The notes beneath the pieces are model-generated. The model was not told the origin of the DNA. It ran no database searches and saw only the letters and a program-made list of their open reading frames with translations. Positions 51,726 to 60,619 of a stretch of DNA of 64,000 nucleotides are shown here, piece by piece; the first letter of the stretch is position 1, and each line of letters begins with the position of its first letter. The DNA comes from JABACD01 sp047639675 (lineage in GTDB: Bacteria > Planctomycetota > UBA1135 > GCA-002686595), in contig JBLIOI010000011.1 of the NCBI GenBank assembly GCA_047639675.1, forward strand, positions 1-64,000. Reading direction: 5' to 3'. Both the position numbers and the translations under genes were made by a program.

Positions 51726-54602
51726 ATGAGATTCCCGAGAACTGCCGCCTTGCTGTACTTATCCCTACTCATCTCTTGCACACTCACAGCGGCTCCTAAG
51801 CCCGCACCACAGAGCCAAGAGGACTTCGAGCCTATCCGTTTTGGGGACACGGAAGAGTTGGCCTACACCGCAGAGTTCTTTCCTGGGGCCAGCTACGACG
51901 AGAGTATTCCGTCGCCCGATCAGTTGCTCGGGCAAAAACATGGCACACGCCTCGCGCACCATGCGGAGGTGCTGGACGCCTTCCGGGTTTGGACGAAGGC
52001 TTCCCCACGCATGACGCTCCACACCTTCGGGCAAACCCACGAAGGGCGCGAACTCTGCTATGCCGTGATTACTTCTCCGGAAAACCAATCCAAGATCGAT
52101 AGGCTCCGCGAGAACCACGCCAAACTCGCGGATCCTCGCGGTCTTGGGGTTTCCGAGGCGCAGAGTATTATCGATGACGATCCGGCAGTGGCTTGGATGG
52201 GCTACTCGATTCACGGCGATGAGCTCTCGGGAACGGACGCGTCGCTCGCCATCGCCTATCACTTAATTTCCAGTCAAGATGCGAAGGTGCGGGCCTTGCT
52301 CAACGACCTGGTGATCATCATCGATCCGTGCCTCAACCCGGATGGTCGAGAACGCATCATCGGCATGGTGGAACAATCTGCGGGCTATACGCCGAATCTC
52401 GACTACGCCTCGATGCACCGCGGACGCTGGCCCTTTGGCCGTGGCAACCATTACCTGTTCGACATGAACCGCGACTGGATCGCGGGCTCACAGCCGGAGA
52501 CCCGCGCGCGTTGGAAAGCTGTGCTTGACTGGAACCCGCAGTTATTTGTCGATGCGCATGAGATGGGCAGCCTTGACACTTTCCTGTTCTATCCTCAAGC
52601 GGCGCCGTTCAATCCGGAGCTACCGGAGAACACGGTCAAATGGCAGACTAAGTTTGCAGACGCTGCCTCTCAGGACTTTGATGCAGAGGGCTGGAGTTAC
52701 TACACCCGCGAATGGGCGGACGCTTGGGGCCCTTTCTACTCGGACGCTTGGGGATCTTTGACCGGCGCGGTTGGAATCCTTTACGAGCAAGCAAGCACGG
52801 CCGGATTTCAATTGCGGCGCGCCTCTGGCGAGATCCTCACCTATCGCGAAGCGGTTCACCATCAAGTCGTGGCGAGCATGGCGAACTTGGAGACTCTGCG
52901 GGTCAACCGCTCAGAGATCCTGACTGACTACCTGGCGAATAAGCGCAAGAATGTCTCCGCGGAGACGGAGGGCAATGAGCTCTCCCTGGCAGTGATACCG
53001 CACGGAAATGTGAGTCGTATGCAAGATCTCCGGCGCATCCTCGACGGGCAGCGGCTTGAGTATTCCGTGATCGCAACGGGCGCCACCCTGCGCTCCGCAA
53101 GGAGCGCGCGGGGCGTGGCTGCCGAGGAAGTTGATCTTCCGGATGGCACGTTGATCCTTCCGGCTCGCCAACCCCAACGCCAACTGCTACGGGCCTTTTT
53201 CGAATTCGATCCACAGATCGATAGCGCAACATTGAAGTTGGAGCGCGAGGAACTTGAACGCAAAAACATCTCAAAGATGTATGACGTGACCGCTTGGTCC
53301 TTGCCGCATGCACTCGACCTGGACGCTTGGTGGGGAACGCTCGACGAGACGAAAATGCGCGCTCCGGACGAACGCGCCGCAACAGGGCTTACAGCTGACA
53401 GCGAAGGGTCACAGTCCAAGAACCGAACGGTCTACGGCTGGGTCGTAGATGGCACGAGCGATTCTTCAGTCGCCTTCGCTGCGCGAGCTATGGAAGCGGG
53501 TTTACCGGTCTACGCTTCAGACGTGGAATTTCAAGTTGAGGATAAGCACTGGCCGCGTGGGTCGCTGCTCGTACGCCGCGGTGAAACCCAGCGTTCCATC
53601 GAAGAAGTCGAACACCTCGTCGGCCGCGCGGCAGAGAAATCGGGCGCACAAGCCTCCCGCGTTTACTCGGGTCGCGCACCTGGAACTGGGCCGGACTTGG
53701 GTGGCGGACACTTTCAATTGCTCGCCCGCCCGCGCGTTGCGCTACTCGCCAATTCGCCGGTGGACAGCAGTACTTACGGCCACTTGTGGCATCACATCGA
53801 CGTGGTCTTAGGCCTGCCCTTTTCGATCATTGACACCCAAAGCCTCGGCTCCACGGACCTGCGCCGCTACAACGTGCTCGTTCTTCCCCCGGGCGGTTAC
53901 GACTCGGTGATTGAACCTATCAAGGACGATCTCGCGAACTGGGTGCTAGGTGGCGGGACCTTGATCGCTTGTGGCGATTCCGCAGCGATGCTCAGTTCGG
54001 GAAGGCTCGCAATGAGTTCGGTGAGCCTGCGCCGTGATGCACTCGAGGATCTCGATGTCTACGCCCGCGCGTTACAGCGTGAGCGCGACTCCCAGGAAAT
54101 CGAAATCGACGAGAAGCTAATTTGGAAAGGCGAGAGCCAAGAGCTGGACGAAGAGCCTTCCGAGCCCAAGGACAAGGAATCTACGGAAGGGGACAAGGCG
54201 CCAATGAAAGAGCTGGACGCCTGGATGCGCCGCTTCTCGCCGTCGGGCGCGAACTTGCTGGCGGGCGTCGATACTTCCCACTGGTTGACCTATGGTTCAG
54301 ATTCACAAATACCGATCGGGGCGAGTGGCTCAAGGGTCTTCCTGGCGAAAGCCCCGGTGGAAATCCCCGTGCGCTTTACCACGAGCGACAACTTGCGCTT
54401 GGGCGGCTTACTGTGGCCAGAGGCTCGCGAACGTCTCGCGGACAGCGCTTGGCTCACGCGCGAGTCTTCCGGCAATGGCCAAGTGATCCTGTTCGCTGGC
54501 GTGCCCGGATTCCGCGGCTATCATCACGCCACCGCGCGATTCTTCTCCAACGCACTCGTATTCGGTCCGGGTCTCGGCAGCAACCAGCCCGTCGGCTGGT
54601 AA
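51726..54602 (+). CDS. M14-family zinc carboxypeptidase lipoprotein
   Basis: A 958-residue protein. The lipobox is LISC (Cys18). The M14 domain shows H163-x2-E166 (SIHGDELSG), NPDGRER (204-210), H278 (VDAHEMGS) and a later Glu phrase ILYEQASTAGFQ. About 500 C-terminal residues follow, including a Rossmann-like or GATase-like segment (NVLVLPPGGYDSVIEPI). A Glu/Lys-rich linker lies near residue 810. It would trim peptides at the outer or cytoplasmic membrane surface. The length is normal for the long secreted M14 group. Confidence 0.88.
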   Translation: MRFPRTAALLYLSLLISCTLTAAPKPAPQSQEDFEPIRFGDTEELAYTAEFFPGASYDESIPSPDQLLGQKHGTRLAHHAEVLDAFRVWTKASPRMTLHTFGQTHEGRELCYAVITSPENQSKIDRLRENHAKLADPRGLGVSEAQSIIDDDPAVAWMGYSIHGDELSGTDASLAIAYHLISSQDAKVRALLNDLVIIIDPCLNPDGRERIIGMVEQSAGYTPNLDYASMHRGRWPFGRGNHYLFDMNRDWIAGSQPETRARWKAVLDWNPQLFVDAHEMGSLDTFLFYPQAAPFNPELPENTVKWQTKFADAASQDFDAEGWSYYTREWADAWGPFYSDAWGSLTGAVGILYEQASTAGFQLRRASGEILTYREAVHHQVVASMANLETLRVNRSEILTDYLANKRKNVSAETEGNELSLAVIPHGNVSRMQDLRRILDGQRLEYSVIATGATLRSARSARGVAAEEVDLPDGTLILPARQPQRQLLRAFFEFDPQIDSATLKLEREELERKNISKMYDVTAWSLPHALDLDAWWGTLDETKMRAPDERAATGLTADSEGSQSKNRTVYGWVVDGTSDSSVAFAARAMEAGLPVYASDVEFQVEDKHWPRGSLLVRRGETQRSIEEVEHLVGRAAEKSGAQASRVYSGRAPGTGPDLGGGHFQLLARPRVALLANSPVDSSTYGHLWHHIDVVLGLPFSIIDTQSLGSTDLRRYNVLVLPPGGYDSVIEPIKDDLANWVLGGGTLIACGDSAAMLSSGRLAMSSVSLRRDALEDLDVYARALQRERDSQEIEIDEKLIWKGESQELDEEPSEPKDKESTEGDKAPMKELDAWMRRFSPSGANLLAGVDTSHWLTYGSDSQIPIGASGSRVFLAKAPVEIPVRFTTSDNLRLGGLLWPEARERLADSAWLTRESSGNGQVILFAGVPGFRGYHHATARFFSNALVFGPGLGSNQPVGW

Positions 54603-54606
54603 ACCC

Positions 54607-55728
54607 TTGTCAAACACAGCAAAGCAAACAGCCCCGCTCTTGAAGCGTGTCTCGACAGTCTACCTCCTGCTGATTCTCATCGCAGGGGGCTTCGCGAGTC
54701 AGCGACCGACCTATGAATGGGACCTGCTCGGCTACCTGGGCTGCGTCGAGGAGCTTGCCGGCAAGAACGCTCAGGAAACGCACGCTTCGGTCTACGCCCA
54801 AATCGCGGAGCAGGTTCCCGAACGCGCCGCACAGGATCTGCGCGCCAAAATCCCCTACCGCGAACTTCTCACGAATAACGCCGAAGCCTTTGGCGCGCAA
54901 CTGCGCTTCTACCGGGGGCGAATCGTCTACATCGGCTTGCTCAAAGGGCTCAGCCAGCTCGGCGTCCCGCCTATTCGCACAATCTATGCGCTCTCGCTCC
55001 TGGCGGGCCTCGCCACCGCTTGGGTTCTGTTCCGCTGGATGGCGCGCCACATGCCCCCCATTGCGGCTGCCGTCTGCGCGTTCGGCGGTCTTGCGGGCAT
55101 GGGTTTCTACAAGGGCATGACCCTGGCAACGCCGGATATGCTCGCCGCCTGCTTCTTGATCACGGGGGCTTGGTGCCTCATCGAAAAGAATAGGGCCAAG
55201 CTTGGTCTCGTTTTCTTCGTATTAGCCATCGCAACTCGCTCCGATCACATCGTCTTGATCGGCCCTCTACTCGTTTGGCTCGGCGCTACGAACAGAATCT
55301 CGAAGGCCTCTTTAGGGCTAGCCTTGGTGCTGGTTCTTTCAACAGTCTACGTCGCGACCGCCGGCCGTAATACCTACGGTTGGTGGACTGTCTTCCACCA
55401 CACCTTCTTCGGCTACAAGTCCTTCCCTGCGCTCGAAACACCCGCGCCGGACTTAATGCTGGCTATCAAGCACGTGGGCAAGTCTCTGCCAAAGTTCAGC
55501 GCGTTCCAGCCGGCTATCTACGTCTTGATCGCTCTCTTCGCTCTCGTCTCCGGCTATAAGAAAAACCGCGTGCGAAGCCTTTCTGCTGGCCTCGCCGCGG
55601 TTTCTCTGTTCGCGCTATTCGTACATTTTGCGCTCTTCCCGGCCCTTTGGCCGCGCCTGATGCTCCCCTACTGGAGCCTGGGCTTGGTCGCCTTCGGGCT
55701 CAGTTGGAAAGAGAAGGCTAAGGCCTAA
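54607..55728 (+). CDS. Polytopic membrane protein, possibly a GT-C glycosyltransferase
   Basis: A 373-residue protein starting at TTG 54607, 4 nt after the M14 stop. It has about eight hydrophobic segments. The first extracytoplasmic loop has an Asp-containing motif (YEWDLLGYLG), as in GT-C glycosyltransferases. The C-terminus lacks a soluble domain. Family assignment is weak. It overlaps the convergent SET gene by 4 nt at the stops. Confidence 0.6.
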   Translation: MSNTAKQTAPLLKRVSTVYLLLILIAGGFASQRPTYEWDLLGYLGCVEELAGKNAQETHASVYAQIAEQVPERAAQDLRAKIPYRELLTNNAEAFGAQLRFYRGRIVYIGLLKGLSQLGVPPIRTIYALSLLAGLATAWVLFRWMARHMPPIAAAVCAFGGLAGMGFYKGMTLATPDMLAACFLITGAWCLIEKNRAKLGLVFFVLAIATRSDHIVLIGPLLVWLGATNRISKASLGLALVLVLSTVYVATAGRNTYGWWTVFHHTFFGYKSFPALETPAPDLMLAIKHVGKSLPKFSAFQPAIYVLIALFALVSGYKKNRVRSLSAGLAAVSLFALFVHFALFPALWPRLMLPYWSLGLVAFGLSWKEKAKA

Positions 55729-56132
55729 AGATCGGCCCAGGCTTCGCCGTAGTTGTGGGTGACTTCATCACCCTTACGGATCGCCTTCATAGCCTGAAGC
55801 TCCTCACCGTTGAAGTAGGCCGTGGGCTTTTGGCTGTGGTTCACGAAGCGTGTTTCGTTCTGACCGTCGATGCCGTACTCGCGCTTTTCGTCCTCGTCGT
55901 AGATCCAGAGGACGTGATCGCCGTCCTGGTCCGCCGTGACTTCGGGACCCTTGTAGTAGCCGATGACATCGCCCTTGCGAAACGACTTCACTGCGAACAG
56001 GCCGAGCCCGTGAATGTTGCTGTCCTTAACCTCAACGCCTTCGTTCTCGAACTTCGGGAACTTCTTGGCAGTGGGCTTCTTGGTAGCGGGCTTCTTAACG
56101 GTTTTCTTTTTGAGAGTGGGCGACTTGGGCAT
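55725..56132 (-). CDS. SET-domain protein with lysine-rich N-terminal tail
   Basis: A 135-residue protein. The SET core reads HGLGLFAVKSFRKGDVIGYY, then RFVNHSQKPTAYF (95-107), then GDEVTHNYGE with Tyr128 as the catalytic candidate. These are the cofactor-binding and active-site motifs of lysine methyltransferases. The first 25 residues are repeats of Lys, Thr, Pro and Ala (TLKKKTVKKPATKKPTAKK), like a histone-H1 tail. It might methylate its own tail or another basic protein; that is inference. It is small for a SET enzyme and lacks pre-SET parts. Confidence 0.8.
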   Translation of the reverse strand: MPKSPTLKKKTVKKPATKKPTAKKFPKFENEGVEVKDSNIHGLGLFAVKSFRKGDVIGYYKGPEVTADQDGDHVLWIYDEDEKREYGIDGQNETRFVNHSQKPTAYFNGEELQAMKAIRKGDEVTHNYGEAWADL

Positions 56133-56288
56133 CTGGGCGCGTGATCGAGAGTTGGTTGTAGACCCGGACTACGTCGCCCGGAACTATGCTATTGAAGAGA
56201 TTGCTCTCCGTGAAGCGGGGGAGCATCGCATTGAATAGCCCGCATTGGAAGTCACACCCAGAGACAATGTCTCGTTATTCTGAACATC

Positions 56289-56660
56289 ATGAAGCCTTAC
56301 CACACCATGATCCGCGTCAAAGACATGGACGCGTCGATCGAATTCTACACATCATTCATCGGCCTGAAGGTCACACGCCGCTCCACGATCGGTGATGAAG
56401 CGACGCTCGCCTTCCTCTCAGACGAAAGCGGCCACTATTCGATCGAACTGACTTACAATCACGACGGGCGCGACTACGAGCTTGGCAACCAGTTTGGTCA
56501 CCTGGCCTTCTTGGTCGACGATCTCGATGCGGTCAAAGCGGATGTCGCCAAGCGCGGCTGGTGGACGCGAGAGAGCAAGCCAGAGGCCGGCAGTCAGTAC
56601 ATTTTCGTGCACGACCCCAGCGGCTACGACATCGAGATCTTGCAAGCGCGCCAGAACTGA
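56289..56660 (+). CDS. gloA: Lactoylglutathione lyase (glyoxalase I)
   Basis: A 123-residue protein of the VOC fold. The metal ligands fit glyoxalase I: H5 (PYHTMIRV), E53 (SIELTYN), H71 (FGHLAFLV) and E116 (YDIEILQ). The phrase MDASIEFYTSFIGLKVTRR is typical. It converts the methylglyoxal-glutathione hemithioacetal to S-lactoylglutathione in the cytosol. VOC proteins vary, so a different thiol or substrate is possible. Confidence 0.8.
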   Translation: MKPYHTMIRVKDMDASIEFYTSFIGLKVTRRSTIGDEATLAFLSDESGHYSIELTYNHDGRDYELGNQFGHLAFLVDDLDAVKADVAKRGWWTRESKPEAGSQYIFVHDPSGYDIEILQARQN

Positions 56661-57422
56661 TTAGGGCTTCATGCCCCGTGCCAGGACACGCCAAAACGCT
56701 CTTGGCACGATGCGGCCGAACATTCGCAGGGGCCACGCCAACTGCCAGGGAAAACTGATCACCGAACGCCCGGCCTCGATGCCGTCGATGCAACGCACGG
56801 CACAGTCGTCTACTTCCATAAAGAATGGCATCTTGAATTCGATGTCCTCTGTCATCTCAGAGCGCACGAAGCCCGGCTGAATATCGACAACGCGCAAACC
56901 GAGGTGCCTGAGGTCCAACTCCAAGGTCTCCAAGAAGTTCTGCAGGCCAGCCTTCGTCGCCGAATAGGCCCCGGACTCAGGCATGGCGCGCACACCCGCC
57001 AGGCTGGAAACGCCAACTAGGGTGCCCTTGCCGCGGGAAATCATGACGTCCTTGCCCGCGAGCAGAGTCGCAATAGCCCCCACGAAATTGACCTGAACGA
57101 CGTCCTGGACGTCCCCCCAGGCCAATTTGCTGGCGGGCCCGACACTGCCGACTCCCGCATTGGCGATCACCAGGTCGAGGCCGCCGACGGATTCATCCCA
57201 ATGCGCTATGGAACCGAAAACCGCCTTTGAGTCCGTCACGTCCAATTCACAGATCTCCGCTTCTCCGCCCGCTGCTCGGATCGTCCGAGCTAGCCCCTGG
57301 AGACGGTCAAGGCGCCGCGCCGCCAAGACCACGCGAGTTCCGCGCCGAGACAACTCCAGGGCCATGGCCTGGCCGATTCCGCTGGAAGCGCCAGTGATGA
57401 AAGCGTTTTTGAAGTGGGTCAT
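56661..57422 (-). CDS. Short-chain dehydrogenase/reductase
   Basis: A 253-residue protein from the ATG at 57422; the longer frame upstream covers a divergent promoter region and is not believable. It has TGASSGIG near residue 10, a NAG motif, S...YSATKAG (catalytic Tyr and Lys) and PGFVRSEM. It is a classical SDR without a signal peptide. The C-terminal 30 residues are hydrophobic and basic, as in membrane-associated SDRs. The substrate is unknown. Confidence 0.85.
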   Translation of the reverse strand: MTHFKNAFITGASSGIGQAMALELSRRGTRVVLAARRLDRLQGLARTIRAAGGEAEICELDVTDSKAVFGSIAHWDESVGGLDLVIANAGVGSVGPASKLAWGDVQDVVQVNFVGAIATLLAGKDVMISRGKGTLVGVSSLAGVRAMPESGAYSATKAGLQNFLETLELDLRHLGLRVVDIQPGFVRSEMTEDIEFKMPFFMEVDDCAVRCIDGIEAGRSVISFPWQLAWPLRMFGRIVPRAFWRVLARGMKP

Positions 57423-57636
57423 GAGAGCTGAATGAGGGTGTACTCGCAGCTTACAAAGATATGGGGCTGGGGAGGCCTGCTTTGCCCCAAGGCGGAGACC
57501 TCTGGGAGGGAATCGCTCCGCGGATGTGGATCTCGGACGACTGATCTTGACTCCCCCCGGCACTCCGTCAAAATCTGCGCCCCGCCCCACCCTGCCAGCT
57601 CTCCGAGCGGCGCACCCCTCCCCTCTCCCCCCTCCC

Positions 57637-58767
57637 ATGAAGATCCGAAAACGACTGCTCTCGAAGGCCCTCTTCTGTGGCTGTGTTGCTTTGGGAGCTT
57701 GCAGCTTGGAGTTTGCGAGCGAACAGCGGGAGTTTGGCCTGAGCAAGACGAGCGTGAACATGCTCGCTGGTTCAGAGGAAAGCCAAGTGCAGTTGCTCGC
57801 AGAATTGGAACGTTTATTCGGCACTCCAGCGAATCCGCACTTTGGGGCGCGGGAGAATCTCAGCGAGAGGGCGGCCATTGAACTGAATAACAGAGACTAC
57901 GCCAGTCTGCGTGACTCAGCCCTCCTGTACGGTAAGAAGTGTCTGCACTGTCATGGCAACGAAGGCGGCGGCGATGGTGCGACAGCCCGAACAGCCCGCC
58001 CTTTCCCGCGCGACTTTCGCTTTGGCGTGTTCAAGTACAACAACTTGGCGGAGGGCGCCAAGCCCGAACGCAGCGATCTCTTCGCGTTGATCAAGAACGG
58101 CATCGAGGGCACGGGCATGCCAAGTCTGAAACAGCACTCGGATTCTGAAATCAATGGGCTCGTCGATTACGTGCGCTTCCTCAGCATGCGCGGCGAAGTC
58201 GAGTATCTACTCGCCGAAGAATTCGAGGGCGGTGAAACACCGGACGCTGAAACTAGCGATCAAGAGCTTGCAGCGGTGCTTGACCTTTGGGTCGAAGCGC
58301 AGAGGACGCGAGTCATCGCGCCAATAGAGGTTCCCGAACCCAGCGTCGCATCGATTCGGCGTGGGTACGGCCTCTTTCACGATTCCACGCGAGCCAACTG
58401 CGCAGGCTGTCACGGTTCAAACGGAACGGGCCGCGGCAGTGCAGCCTTTGGCCCGTCGCCTGTCGACCCCGAGAAAGAGGTCGCACTGCTTCGCGACATT
58501 TGGAATCACGAGGCCCTGCCCGCGAATTTGCAACAGGATAAGTTCCGCCATGGGCACGAGCCTAAGGAGCTCTACGAGCTTTTCTACCTCGGCATCAATG
58601 GCACTCCGATGCCTGGCCTCGGGGAAGCGCTCGGCTCAGACGGTAAGCGGGCCTTTGATGAAGACGCACTGTGGTCGCTGGTCCATTATGTACGCGCGCT
58701 CCGAGATCCAGTCTGGAGCGAACTCATGAAGGAATTCCAAACTCTCAAAGCCTCCAGCGTGAGATGA
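57637..58767 (+). CDS. Di-heme cytochrome c lipoprotein
   Basis: A 376-residue protein. The signal ends in the lipobox LGAC (Cys22). Two c-type heme sites are present: CLHCH (about residue 108) and CAGCH (about 255). Met ligands are likely in GMPSLK and PMPGLG. It is the first gene of a cytochrome-oxidase assembly operon with ctaA, ctaB and Sco1-DUF420, so it is a likely electron donor to a heme-copper oxidase that is not in this window. The ATG is preceded by a long pyrimidine tract, not a ribosome site. Confidence 0.88.
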   Translation: MKIRKRLLSKALFCGCVALGACSLEFASEQREFGLSKTSVNMLAGSEESQVQLLAELERLFGTPANPHFGARENLSERAAIELNNRDYASLRDSALLYGKKCLHCHGNEGGGDGATARTARPFPRDFRFGVFKYNNLAEGAKPERSDLFALIKNGIEGTGMPSLKQHSDSEINGLVDYVRFLSMRGEVEYLLAEEFEGGETPDAETSDQELAAVLDLWVEAQRTRVIAPIEVPEPSVASIRRGYGLFHDSTRANCAGCHGSNGTGRGSAAFGPSPVDPEKEVALLRDIWNHEALPANLQQDKFRHGHEPKELYELFYLGINGTPMPGLGEALGSDGKRAFDEDALWSLVHYVRALRDPVWSELMKEFQTLKASSVR

Positions 58768-59711
58768 GTAGCTACAGGAAAAAGTCGGGCAGCCCTCTCA
58801 CCTATGCATTCGCGATAGCTACGTGGCTCTCCGCCATCCCGCTCTTGCTCTTCGGTGGACTCGTCACGAGTCTCGACGCGGGCATGTCAATCGACGGATG
58901 GATGGTGCTCGATCCGGGTCATGGCGATCACTTCCTCTTGTTCTATCCGATTGAGAAGTGGTTCCGCGACATGGGGACCATCTCTGAACACTCCCACCGC
59001 CTATTCGGTGTCCTGGTCGGAAACCTTGCGATAGCCACGTGGCTACTCACTTGTGCCAAGGGCACGCACCGCCGCGGACGACTGGTTGCGTTCAGCGCAC
59101 TGATGGCTGTTTGTGTTCAGGGCTTGATCGGCGGCACTCGGGTTCTTGAGAACAGTCCGCAGCTGGCGTTCTTGCACGGCGCGCTAGCTCAGATTGTTTT
59201 CGCCGTCCTTGCCGGAAGCGCTGTTTATCTGTCGCCGCGATACAGAGACTCCGTTGAGGTCTCGGGCGCGGAGAGTGCGCAACTCCGCCGGGGCAGCCTC
59301 TTGGCCCTGACCGTCACCTACACCGCAATTTTTGGCGGCGCTTGGCTGCGCCATTCCTTCTCGCATGCGGCGCTCGGCGTCCACATTTTGTTGATCACGT
59401 TGGCGACAGTCACGATCTTCCGGCTTGCAGGAATGCTCAAGCGCTACGCTGGCGACGACCAATCGAAGAAACCCCTGCGAAGCGCTGCGCGCCGCTTACA
59501 CATGCTCGTCGGCATGCAACTGATATTGGGCGTCGCTTCTTTCTGGGTCGTCGAGATGCTCCCGGACGCGGAGGGCGTCGACCTGCACTACTCGTCTTAT
59601 CCGACTCTGCACGTGCTCTTCGGAGCCCTGATCCTCGCGCAACTCACGTCCACTGCACTTTGGACGAAACGTGTCTGTACAGCGGCTAGCGAGCCTCAAG
59701 TCACTCATTGA
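58764..59711 (+). CDS. ctaA: Heme A synthase
   Basis: A 315-residue membrane protein with about eight helices. Conserved His lie in EHSHRLFG, FLHGALAQ and TLHVLFG, with HMLVGMQ in the second half, as in CtaA/Cox15. It oxidises the methyl group of heme O to make heme A. The ATG at 58764 overlaps the cytochrome stop (ATGA). Confidence 0.88.
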   Translation: MSSYRKKSGSPLTYAFAIATWLSAIPLLLFGGLVTSLDAGMSIDGWMVLDPGHGDHFLLFYPIEKWFRDMGTISEHSHRLFGVLVGNLAIATWLLTCAKGTHRRGRLVAFSALMAVCVQGLIGGTRVLENSPQLAFLHGALAQIVFAVLAGSAVYLSPRYRDSVEVSGAESAQLRRGSLLALTVTYTAIFGGAWLRHSFSHAALGVHILLITLATVTIFRLAGMLKRYAGDDQSKKPLRSAARRLHMLVGMQLILGVASFWVVEMLPDAEGVDLHYSSYPTLHVLFGALILAQLTSTALWTKRVCTAASEPQVTH

Positions 59712-60619
59712 GTAACGAAGGCCAATCTCTAGTGGGCGGAATCTGGCGAGTCATCCTCGACTGGGTGGAGATGCTCAAACTGCGACTTGCCTCGCTGGTG
59801 GTGCTGGGCGCCTTCGTTGGCGCGCTCTTGGGCATGAACGAGGTTCACGGTTTTCTAAGTGCCGTTGAAGCCGCCTTCTGGATCGCCTGCTCCGCCGCAG
59901 CAGGGTGTGCGCTTAACCAAGTGATCGAACAAGAGATCGATTCACGCATGGAGCGCACGCGCAACCGTCCGCTGCTCACCGGGCGCATCAGCGTGCGCGA
60001 CGCCGTTCTGGTCTCTGCTGTACTCGGCGCAGCAGCGACCTTCGGTTTGGCTCTGCGCTTCAACCTGCTGGCTTCCTTCATGTCGCTGGCGTCGCTGTTT
60101 ACATACGTCGCCGTGTACACGCCACTCAAGAAAGTTAGCGCGCTAAACACATTGGTCGGCGCGTTCCCCGGCGCTGCGCCGATTGCCATTGGCTACGTAG
60201 CGATGACCGGAGAAGTAGGCACCTGGGCCATCTCGCTATTCCTGATAGTCTTCGCCTGGCAGTTCCCTCACTTCATGGCCATCGCCTGGATCCACCGCGA
60301 AGACTATCGTCAAGCGGGACTCGCCATGGTTCCCGTTCTACCCGGAGGTGAAAAAGCCGCGGGCGTTCAAGCCCTCGGTCACAGCGTCATCCTTATACCT
60401 GTTTCCCTCTTGCCAGCTCTGTGGGGCGACGTCGGAGTCATCTATGCCGTTGGCACCCTTACCATCAGCCTGATCTACGCCTTCTACTCCGGACGCTTCG
60501 CCGTGATTCAAGACCAGTCGCGAGCCAAGGCACTCTTCTGCGTTTCTCTCGGCTACCTGCCTGCACTCTTCGCCTTGATCTTAGTGGACCGCTTAGCGGG
60601 TTCTGCTCCCTTGTTATGA
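59708..60619 (+). CDS. ctaB: Protoheme IX farnesyltransferase (heme O synthase)
   Basis: A 303-residue UbiA-family membrane protein. The prenyl-diphosphate site NQVIEQEIDSRMERTRNRPL is clear, and a second Asp-rich loop follows (HREDYRQAGLAMVP). It adds a farnesyl group to heme B. The start is TTG at 59708, overlapping the ctaA stop as TTGA. Confidence 0.92.
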   Translation: MSNEGQSLVGGIWRVILDWVEMLKLRLASLVVLGAFVGALLGMNEVHGFLSAVEAAFWIACSAAAGCALNQVIEQEIDSRMERTRNRPLLTGRISVRDAVLVSAVLGAAATFGLALRFNLLASFMSLASLFTYVAVYTPLKKVSALNTLVGAFPGAAPIAIGYVAMTGEVGTWAISLFLIVFAWQFPHFMAIAWIHREDYRQAGLAMVPVLPGGEKAAGVQALGHSVILIPVSLLPALWGDVGVIYAVGTLTISLIYAFYSGRFAVIQDQSRAKALFCVSLGYLPALFALILVDRLAGSAPLL

